A program made the position numbers and the translations under genes. Of a DNA stretch of 64,000 bases, positions 56,601 through 64,000 are shown piece by piece (positions within the stretch are counted from its first letter, which is position 1; the number at the start of each line of letters is the position of its first letter). The DNA comes from Symbiodinium natans (taxonomy: Eukaryota; Sar; Dinophyceae; Suessiales; Symbiodiniaceae). Below the pieces are notes generated by a model that was not told where the DNA came from, did no database searches, and saw nothing but the letters and a program-made list of their open reading frames with translations. The DNA lies in contig CAJNDS010000280.1 in the NCBI GenBank assembly GCA_905221605.1, positions 124,001 through 188,000 on the forward strand, in the 5' to 3' direction.

Positions 56601-59600
56601 CCCAGTCAGGATTTCCAGGACACCTTCTGCACCCTCATCACCAAACCCAAGCGCATAGGGCTGCTCGCGGGCCACACCATTGGCATCCAGCTGCTGCAGC
56701 CGGATTAGGCTGCCAGGCCGATAGTCCTTCAATGGCTGGATAACTCGACAAGCATTCTAGGGGAGCTCATGCAGCGATGTTTTGGTGAACAGGCTTTGGT
56801 TGCAGCTGCTGTCGCGCAGCAAGTGCTACCTGCTACTCGTACTGCACAAGTTAGCGTCCTTCAAAAGAATCTTCCAGTGATGAGGCTCCACATGCAATTG
56901 CAGAAGTTGAAACGATCCAAGGACCTGCTTGTCGACCCGAAGCACCGGAACCCAGTCGTCTTGGCAGTCGGACCCAAACCAGTTGCAGGGGCATTGCAAC
57001 TGCGCAGCTCCGGGGACCTTGGCCCAGGCTTCACTTCCGTACCGCTGTTGCACAGCTGGATCGCAGGAGTCCGGTCTGCAAAGCAAACCCACCCCAGTGG
57101 GAAGTGAATACCGCTCAGGCCGAATCTCAGGAAGAAGGCACTCCTCCTGGCAGATCGACGCCCCTTGTGGATACGCCGCGAAATCCGTAAACTCTTGGCA
57201 CGTGACTTTCAACGTGCGACGATCGGCCAAGACTGATCGAGACCACTGCAAACAAGTGGTTTCGCAAAGAGAACCGTGACAGGGCACGACACTCCGGTTA
57301 ATCAAGCATGCCTCCCCCTCAGCTTGTTGGCACCAATTGCCGCAAGCGCGAATCTGTTGGAGTGCCTTTTCTGCCGCGCATTCGTCCAACCCCTCCAACC
57401 TGCAATCCTCACCGCCGGCGTCAACGGCGCCAGTGGCACCCCAGATCGGCCAGAGCCATAGCGTAGCAAGCAAAGCGAAAGGCTGCACCATCGTTGAGCT
57501 GAGGTTTGAGTCGTTTTGTGGAAAGGAAGCGCGACATATAGCGGCAACGAACACTCGGACCCCAAGGCTAAGCCCAAGTCAAGTCCACCAGATCCTGTCC
57601 TAGACAAGAAGACCTGCCCCCACTGGAGTCATCTGGGCCAAGGCCAAACGCTCTATTTTCCTTCCAGGCTCAGATGAACGATCGAAGAGATGCGATCCAC
57701 GTCATCTTAGTCTGCAAAGGCCCTGAGGCGGCTCCAAAGCCTTGGTGTTGATGTGAGCGCAATGATACAACTATACAACCACAGTGTTTTCTCGCTGCGC
57801 CTTAGCTACCTTAACAAGCCTTAAACTGCTCATCTCCTGGGTTTAGGGCTTAAGGCCTGGAGGGGTGGAGGGGTGGTTCTGCGGCGGAGCACTGCACCAG
57901 AATCCAGGCATCAACCGCTGCATACTGCTGCTGCGATGGGAGCAAGGGCCTTCTGGACCAGTCGCTCGCACGCATCTCCTGCAGTTGAGACAAACAAGAG
58001 TAATTTCAAGCGCCTCGGCCTCGGAGGCTTTCCTACAGGGATGCAAAAGGGTCTGAAGTCTGTGTATCAACGGTGAATCACCCACCTCACCCTACGAGCC
58101 TTGTTCAGCGGCTTCCCCAAGACTTCTTCGGCCAACGCAGAGAGCCCCAAGCCGTTGAGAGCCTGTCCCGGCCACATTTTTAGAATTCGGGCGGGAAACT
58201 CGCTTTGGGCATTGGGTATATCTGGATATCTGTCCCAGCAAAAGAAACAACTGTGGCAGGAATAAGGTGTGCCCTTTTGGGGGACGTCTTTTCGAGCTCC
58301 CCTTATAGTGCCCCCAAAGCAGGTACTTACATGTGCTATGTACACTACCGTAAGCTGTTTAAGTTGCCCCCTGGAATCCTTGTAAAGCGCATGTGGCAGG
58401 TTGCAACCCTTTCCAAAAGCGGCGCCTCGTTGAAGTCGACAGCGGATTGGTTCATGCGGCGCCTTACCAAAAAGCTACAGAGGCTGGAAGCTATGGCGCA
58501 CGACCAAATGTGACACAGCACATCTAGATTGATACCATTGATTGAGGAGGGAGGGGGTGCAACCAGGAAAGCTTAATTTCCTCCAGCATCCAGCCAGGAC
58601 CATCTGGGGAATCTAGGCGTGGGTGCTCATCTTCCGATGGGGGCTCCAGAGATCAAGAAGATCAAGAAGAGGGTGAGCAAGACATGATGTGAGATGGAAG
58701 TGGGGCACCATCTGAGGACGGGAGGGCTCTGAGCAATCCATGGCGAGACTGATAATCTCTCAAGCGATTTGTGTACCAGTTATGTGTCGAGCACTGTGTA
58801 GCTGGGCTGCAATGCACCCAAGTGCTTCAAGTCGAGGAAAGGTTTGACAGAGTTGGCATCCACCCCCAGTAGACGGGAGAGCTGCTTCAGGTCCTGACGA
58901 CCTTATCTTGGCATTCCCCCTATGCTCTTCAAAGGGGGGGGATCATGCCCCAGCCAAGTCGCCACCAAAGCTGACCTTCGTGACATCTGGACTCGTGAAG
59001 ATGCGGGCCTGAGCTGTTCAAGCTGTTTCAAAAAAGAAGGCCTTGGCGAGACAACCTAACGACTATCGGATCAAGGAGCCACCGATGCAGAGATGTTGGG
59101 TTGCAGGGTCAGCAGATCGATCAGGAGTACCCTTCGCTTTGTGGCCACTTGGAGTAGACAGGGCTTTCCTCCCCTGAGGGACTCCGTGTCAAAGCCAATA
59201 CACGTTGTCACCGAGCGCCGCAACTCGGACACACCCTCTTCCAGCTCCTCTGAGCTCACCATGCGGACCTTCACGCGGGCTGGCAGGCGAAGGAACTTCC
59301 GAGCGCGGCGGGCGCCCTGCTTCGTCTGGTTCAAGCCTATGCCTTGCAGCCTCCAGTATGTGATCCGCTCTGCGGCGAGCTCCAACTTACCAGCCCTGAC
59401 AAGCTTCTGTACAAAGAGCCTCTGAAGTTTCCGGTCTTTGCCACAAGCAGCGATCGACTCAAGCTCCTTGCCTTCAGTCCTTGCACCAGTCTCAATCTGG
59501 TGAAACTGCAACTTCCGATACAAAGTGCCAATCCGGCGCTTTGTCAAGTTGGCACACTTCGCAACTTGGATTGCTACCTTGAAGAGTCCGTCGTCGCAGA

Positions 59601-62600
59601 TCTCATCAATGAGCTTGTTAATCTTCTTCCTGTCAGTCTGAGCAAACTGCGGGAAGGCCTGCAAAAATGCTAAAAGTATGTGCCAGTTGCTATGGGCCAG
59701 CACATCTTGGACCATCCTCCGAAAATCGTCCAGTTGCTGCCCCACAGCATCAGTCTCCGCAACGCGCCACTTCTGCAACACCCGAAGCGCTGTGAATTGA
59801 CTGTTGTTGTGCCTCCACAAACACAGAGACACTGAAAGCGCCCGTTGACGCAGAGCCGGATCCTCTGCAGCAGCTTGGCTGGCATCGTCTTTCACCAAGC
59901 CACACAACATTCCGGCTAGCTTCGCCTCGCACGTAGGCTCTCTGCAAAGCTCCTCCAAGCAGCTGAGAAGGAAAATCGAATTCCCACGCGCATCGAGGCT
60001 CGAGTGCTCCAGAATCAGCTCCACCTCTGATCTCCAGCTCTCCAGGGGCATCTCGCGGACCTGTGTGAGGAACTGTCGTGGCTCGAAGCCCTTGAGCTTG
60101 CTCCGTTCCGTGCTTGCCGGGGTGGCAAATGTCCAGCTTTGTTTAATAAGTTTAATACAGTCCAGAAGCCACATGCATGTCCAGAGCAGAAGCCAGCAAG
60201 TCGTGGCATGAAGCCCACGACGGCGCGACGGGCGCTGAGCCATCGCAAGGACTGGTTACCATCTTTCCCAACAAGCAAAGCTGCACTGCACCCGGGAACG
60301 CAACCATGCTCTGCTAACTGACTCTGTTCGACTGTACAACTTCCATAAGTTGCTTGTCAAATCAGGCATGAAGAGTCGGTTCGCACTGTTGCACGGCATA
60401 CAACATGTCTCCCTACGCCGGTCTTCAACAATGAACCTACCCCCCTTTTGAGCGTGCGCGAGAAAAGCTGGGCCTGTTGCAAGAAAACAACGGCAGCAAG
60501 ATGCAGCAAGGGCCTGCCCCACATACTGCACGATGGCACCCGACGATCGCTCGATCTTCTTGCGGGTGCCACCCTGGCAACCAAGGACCATAACTCAAGG
60601 GATTATCTGACAATTCCAAGAGTCACAAGACAAGAACTTCAGGTCATGAATGAGCCTGCTTTCCTAGAGCATAAGATAGCTCGTCATCTTGAAACGTCAT
60701 GGTGTCCTGAGCTAGCGGGCAACACCCAAAGCTGGAAGTCGAGTCCCCAACAGCCAAGGTATGCGGCGCATCCGACTGCATGCAAGGAACAGTGCCCCAT
60801 GTGCCGTCTTCATAGTCAGCACCACGGTCTCGAGGCACCACCTTGCGACGGACAAACAATGCTTGGCTGCAGAATCGGCTTGGAAATTTTAGGCCGAACG
60901 CGGTCACAGCACAATCAATGCGAGCCACGTCATCACGGATCTTGTCGAAGTAGCCGGGGACTTTCGTCTCCACGGCGCTGAGCACCTGGCAAAGGGCACA
61001 CCAGGTTTGTCACCCTACCTTGAGGCAGCAGGCAGGGCATACCTTCATCGTGCTTTCCCTAACACAGACTTTTCCCCAACACTTCCCAGCACCACAAGAG
61101 TTCCAGCCTTCAGTTCGGCGCCCCGTCGTGCTTTCACATTCCCGAAGATTGCTAGCTTTTCGTACTCCTGCAAAGGCGAAGGGCCGGATCTGCACTGCGG
61201 GTGGAGGGTGGAGGCAGGCATCCTTGCTGCGCGATCGGGAGCTTTCCACTTCCACGAAGAACCTGGTGCAACATTGGCGGGCGGCTTGCTGAGGCACCAC
61301 GCCGATGCAAGCCGAGCACATACTGAGCTCAACACATCAAGGTTCCCCATTCTTCTTCAATGGTGCGCAGGAAATTTCCAGCCTGACCGAAGCAAAACAC
61401 CAAAATCCGTTCAGGTGTGCATTGCTCCGCAGCCGAGCACTGGCTTTGCTGCAACATGTTGCAGCTTCGTGACTCGCCCCGTAACGAAGCCCACTGCTTC
61501 TTGTGGAACCTGGCACTCTGGCGCTCTGTGAACTTGTGCCGTGCCCCATTGCGGAGCCTTCGTTTGACAGGCTGAATCAGGCCGAGAATGCCCGCAGCAT
61601 TGTCAAGTCACCGTCATCGTACTCCTCGTTAACGGTCACAGGCCTAAGAACACAATCACGCGGCAACTTTTGTTTCCACGATGCCCGGCTGCAAAAGGTA
61701 AGGAGTGGGCCCAGTTCTTTGCGCCATGACACCTCTCAAAAAAGACGGATGAAACCGGTCGACACCACACGACTTGACTAGCGGCAACCAATGTCAGCCA
61801 ATCTCAGCCGCCAGGATGAGCTTTGGGCCTTCGGCATATTTTTTAGCCCGACGACGCTCTTTCTTGGAGCCGCGGATCTCCAACACCAAATCTCGTTCAA
61901 AGAGCTCCTAAGTGAAGCTTCGGGGCTCATATCCGAGTGCCGAGAAAAACAACACACCTTCCTGCGGCATGGATTTGGGACAATCCCCCCTCTGTGGTGT
62001 GGTTGGGGTTAGGGTTTAGGGCTCAAGTTTTTGCTGAGATTCAGGTTGAGGTTTCGGGTTTGAGGTCCACATGGGTCCACCGTTTAGGGTTTAGGGTTTA
62101 AGGTTTGAGGGTTTAATACACCATAAGGGTGGGACACCAGAGGGGGGAATACGTCGGAGCGGAGTAGGCCGAGTCAAGTTGCAGGATCGTGTCAGAAGTT
62201 TTGGGGTGTAGGGTTTATGGTGCGTACAAGGCTTCGAGGTTTCTAGGTTGCATCGTCGCTAGACCAAACACATCAGCAAGCAACTCAGCCCCGCGACTAT
62301 TTCTGCGCCAGAAACTCTGGCAATCTTCTCCTGGACAGACAACGATGATTGCCATGCGTGTGCTGCATATTTCTTGACATCGAGCGCGCCTTTGTTTTGC
62401 CACCTTTGCCCAGGATAAAGGCGGCATCATCATCAGTAATTTTCATTGTGTCGACCTGACGCATTTCCCTACATCGTTTTCCAAACGATTACTAAGGTGA
62501 ACCAAATGTTGTGTCGAGCACAATTGAGGCTCACACGCCATAGTCATCAGGTCTTTTCGGTCTAGCCTATGCCGCAATAAAGATTCAGGTAGCACGCAGC

Positions 62601-62797
62601 TCAATGGCTTGAAGAAATCTTGCCGTTTACGGCATCGCAACACCCCATGCCTGCTCGGATCTGCTCCGACTTCTGCTGTCCTTCTTGCGTGAACGGCTCC
62701 GACTGTCCTGGAAAAAATGTCCCGTGACACATCACGCGGCTGGCCACACAAAAGCCGACCTTGCGCTTGTTGTCGCCGCGGTCACGACTGCGACTTC
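44634..62797 (-). CDS. Giant RS/KH-repeat RNA-binding-type protein with nested genes
   Basis: About 30 exons share phase and order: 62797-62760, 62707-62651 (SRSRSRKKDSRSRSRSEQ), 62455-62390 (AAFILGKGGKTK), 62330-62298 (EKIARVSGAEI), 61907-61829, 61732-61711, 61643-61592, 61509-61474, 61382-61336 (AGNFLRTIEEEWGTLM), 61262-61223, 61167-61108, 60985-60917, 60706-60656, 60573-60514 (TRKKIERSSGAIVQYVG), 54378-54334 (ALFSGCKAERKRAK), 54280-54236 (EYMKWLFDQLEG), 54170-54112, 54041-53985, 53859-53803, 52793-52741, 52554-52480, 52361-52305, near 52180, 51666-51616, 51495-51444, 51031-50991, 50895-50846 (MHIPENCKGWVTG), 45212-45168 (NRGSELRRVEQETGT), 45058-45025, 44664-44634. GxxG-type KH motifs recur. 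An RS-rich start plus KH repeats suggests nuclear RNA binding; that is inference. Both ends are incomplete. Introns 60513-54379 and 50845-45213 hold other genes. Confidence 0.85.
45410..47690 (-). CDS. Skp1-DUF4116-ketoreductase-like fusion, copy A
   Basis: Exon 1 (47690-about 47560) is the Skp1 N-terminal half (KLKCTEGDVFELPAEAVAL). Exon 2 (about 47417-45410, 664 codons from its first Met) continues with the Skp1 C-terminal half (WDASFVNMDKEMLFDM, AASYLDIPGLWFLL, SADKLRKEFSMAND). Then come DUF4116-type repeats of about 50 residues (FADAAPELRNNKDFLLKAV is one), a short coil, and a segment like the end of a polyketide-synthase ketoreductase (MGQSNYIAANAYLD with upstream AMSTMT and downstream LMWGAVGG). 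It ends with a small SH3-like module (VRLTGLRAKNG, WKVKLDDGSGNALLRPG). Skp1 links F-box proteins to Cullin-1 ligases. The ketoreductase part has no visible nucleotide-binding GxGxxG, so catalysis is doubtful. It sits in a KH-gene intron beside copy B. Confidence 0.88.
48132..50563 (-). CDS. Skp1-DUF4116-ketoreductase-like fusion, copy B
   Basis: A paralogue of copy A lying upstream of it in the same orientation. Exon 1 (50563-about 50331) has a longer N-terminus (starts MRLNFTFSWPQETYEVFGQM) before the Skp1 start (VKCADGDVLEVPAEALAL). Exon 2 (50226-48132) holds the Skp1 C-terminal half (KSVVLKLMEYLKHH, NVDKEMLFDLTVAASYLD), DUF4116-type repeats, the ketoreductase-like segment (MGQSNYIAANSYLDKI) and the SH3-like module (IRLTGLRAKNGMTG). 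Unlike A it adds a C-terminal charged coil (CKIEEKRSKLKEKIAAKRQ). It lacks a stretch present in A before the SH3-like part. The 5' flanks of both copies share sequence (CATGGGCC-AAGCC-AGA-GGCTGAG), so the promoter region was duplicated too. Confidence 0.9.
54390..55950. other. Intron part of the KH gene without assigned gene
   Basis: A plus-strand frame of 179 codons (55032-55571) is open but overlaps minus-strand coding-like pieces (about 55060-54960, LERYFQSVQFKLSAI). A minus segment at 55940-55755 (contains NGMDPTAFRSGKLYPQEAL) looks coding and could be the end of the oxidoreductase gene or a separate gene. A CT microsatellite lies at 55727-55750. Nothing here is identified by family. Confidence 0.35.
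55727..55750. repeat. (CT)n microsatellite
   Basis: About twelve CT units; minus-strand frames read it as Arg-Glu repeats. Confidence 0.9.
55957..57491 (-). CDS. Secreted Cys-rich protein with FNR-type oxidoreductase domain
   Basis: Exon 1 starts at MVQPFALLATLWLWPIWG, a clear signal peptide, and continues through about 16 cysteines (CGNWCQQAEGEAC, CHGSLCETTC) ending in an EGF-like CPCNWFGSDCQ. Exon 2 (about 56750-56286) begins the flavin-binding barrel (LKDYRPGSLIRLQQLD, REQPYALGFGDEG) and has the NAD-binding core SSGVGLSGAKAALAAL and IHLFYGIRDVKDLAYK. A GC-AG intron leads to exon 3 (from 56220: DQLEDWVVAGKLRLTLLVSG), whose frame stays open to 55957. This is the layout of ferredoxin/cytochrome-b5 reductase-like domains, which move electrons between NAD(P)H and a flavin partner. 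The 3' end and the 56.88-56.75 kb junction are uncertain. The gene lies in a KH-gene intron, 360 bases downstream of the exonuclease gene. Confidence 0.75.
57850..60243 (-). CDS. DEDDy 3'-5' exonuclease, RNase D/EXD (Mut-7)-like
   Basis: Exon 1 (60243-about 59111) starts MAQRPSRRRGLHATT, then a hydrophobic helix (CWLLLWTCMWLLDCI), then about 280 residues of helical domain, and the first active-site strand IGFDTESLRGG with LLQVATKRRVLLIDLL. Later exons give the second Asp (58893-about 58810, DLKQLSRLLGVDANSVKPFL), the linker LGLSALAEEVLGKPLNK (about 58201-58101) and the third motif SDWSRRPL plus QYAAVDAWILV (57978-57850), whose Tyr and Asp make it DEDDy type. Stop at 57852-57850. The family trims RNA 3' ends. 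The N-terminal hydrophobic segment suggests membrane or organelle targeting; that is inference. The whole gene lies in the KH-gene intron 60513-54379. Confidence 0.86.
62001..62115. repeat. Interstitial telomeric TTTAGGG repeats
   Basis: GGTTAGGGTTTAGGG at 62007-62021 and three TTTAGGG units at 62082-62101, with degenerate copies (GGGTTTGAGG) between and after, and one more at 62209-62216. TTTAGGG is the plant-type telomere repeat also used by dinoflagellates. The block lies in the KH-gene intron between exons 62330-62298 and 61907-61829. Confidence 0.85.
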
Positions 62798-62799
62798 CT

Positions 62800-64000
62800 G
62801 AGCATGCGGCATATGCAGTGAACCGGATTGTAAACTGTGCCGCGCAAATGTTGGTGAGGCCGCGGCGGTCCCCCATTTCGGGAGCTCTTGAGCGACACGG
62901 GCTGTTTAGGGCGTTTGACACGCAATTGGGGACATGCTTTGAGCTAACGCCTGCGGCGAAACCAATTTGAATCATCATAATCCGCATGTAGATGGCACAA
63001 TGTCCATAAGATGCTGTTTGCCCCAGCCTGACTACAGTACCGTACCTACCGGGCCTCCGCATGACCAGCAATTTTTGTTCTTTTTCGAAAAGGCCGCAAG
63101 TCTGCGCACTTGCCTTGACGGCCCCCGCCATGGACAAGTTGGTCGATTGCATTTCGCACCACTGGCGGAAGCCCGCAGCATTGCATGGGCGTAACGAGGC
63201 GCATGCATCCGCCAGCCGTGTTGGCCAGTCCCGCACGGCGCGGACGCGCCCTTTGCAGCAGGGCAAGGCACGCTCGCCAGATCGCGTCGCCCATCGCTCA
63301 GCCCACCTTCGCCGCACATACGCGCGTTTTGCCATTTTGGACGCGATCCCGCAGTGGGTCGCGATTGCCCAGGTCGTGCTACTAGACACAGAAAGTCAAG
63401 TCAAGCTGACTGGCCAAACGCTGCACAGCTGTTTTTTTTTTTTAAACTCCTTTGTTTTATTTTTCTTCCCTCGGACTTTTCCGCCTGTATGATGGAGGTC
63501 CTGCAAAGTCGAGTTACCCTACTCTAGTCACCCTTACCGCCCCACTACGGCTTGCGGGCTAGCGCAGCGGCAATCGGCTCGGCCCTGCAGTGTCGGCGAG
63601 GTCGAGCACCTGGTCAAGCGCAGGGCCCTGTCGCTGGCTCGCGTGTGGCGGCGCGGGCCATGGGCTTCCTAGGGCCGTGCTGGTCACTGCCTGCTGTACC
63701 GCTATAGCCAGGGCCGCCCACCACCGTCTTGTCCAGGCGGATGTGGCCGCAGCTCGCAGTGCTGGCGGGGCGAACGCGCGCCAAGTCTCTGACGAGCCCC
63801 TGTGCTGACTCATTCCAGCGCCCACCTACTTCGGAGCCGAGGACGAGGAGCCGCTGCGGACCGCCCGCGCTGAGCTCCGGGTAGGCGGTTCGCTTCACCC
63901 GCAGCATGGCGCCGTCGTGCGCGGCAGCGCAGGGTTGGGGCTGACCCGTGCGCGTGCGCGGCGACACCATGCAGGGTCGCATCACAGCGCAACGCCTGGC
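62800..64000. other. Unassigned 5' flank of the KH gene
   Basis: The start of the KH gene should lie here. A long minus frame (63389-62601) crosses two recognised RS exons in the wrong frame and is therefore mostly accidental. GC-rich sequence with short open frames continues to the window end. A T run is at 63431-63444. No family is visible. Confidence 0.4.

Noticed and set aside
62601-63389. 262-codon minus-strand open frame at the right end
   Set aside because: The RS-rich exons 62797-62760 and 62707-62651 lie inside it; the second reads in another frame, and the long frame is otherwise featureless.

Overview
The window looks like nuclear DNA of a dinoflagellate, probably Symbiodiniaceae-like. 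The evidence is in the sequence. Genes are split into many exons of 20-100 bases. Introns end in AG but start with GC or GA as often as GT. Every gene I can identify lies on the minus strand. The ankyrin, Skp1-fusion and KH-repeat proteins also fit. Because exons are so short, most open frames longer than 60 codons are accidental; the genes below were rebuilt by reading exon to exon in all frames and checking that splice phases join.

Layout from left to right, all genes on the minus strand: a protein of repeated Cdc48 N-domain-like modules (1.9-3.2 kb); a PP2A B''-type EF-hand regulatory subunit (4.8-9.9 kb) with a complete five-exon dynein light chain LC8 gene inside one intron (5.5-6.3 kb); a single-exon ankyrin protein (12.0-13.4 kb); an unidentified cysteine-containing ORF (16.9-17.6 kb); a Cys/Met-metabolism PLP enzyme of the cystathionine gamma-synthase/lyase family spread over at least 13 kb (20.5-33.6 kb), one intron of which holds a 6.4-kb tyrosine-recombinase retroelement bounded by identical 177-bp direct repeats and another of which holds a degenerate repeat array; the Hsp90 co-chaperone Cdc37 (34.9-40.4 kb); a BTB/POZ protein (41.2-42.1 kb); and an RS/KH-repeat gene of at least 18 kb (44.6-62.8 kb).

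The KH-repeat gene is the main discovery. About 30 exons join into one reading, yet two of its introns contain complete same-strand genes. One intron holds a tandem pair encoding an unusual fusion: Skp1, DUF4116-type repeats, a polyketide-synthase-like ketoreductase segment and a C-terminal SH3-like module. The other holds a secreted Cys-rich/FNR-type oxidoreductase and a DEDDy 3'-5' exonuclease. Interstitial TTTAGGG telomeric repeats sit in a third intron.

The genes do not form a pathway. They share strand, splice style and nesting, as expected in unidirectional dinoflagellate gene arrays whose transcripts are resolved by trans-splicing. Intergenic and intronic DNA carries microsatellites, poly-G tracts, small tandem repeats and inverted repeats. 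Exon limits are from reading alone; those marked approximate need RNA evidence.
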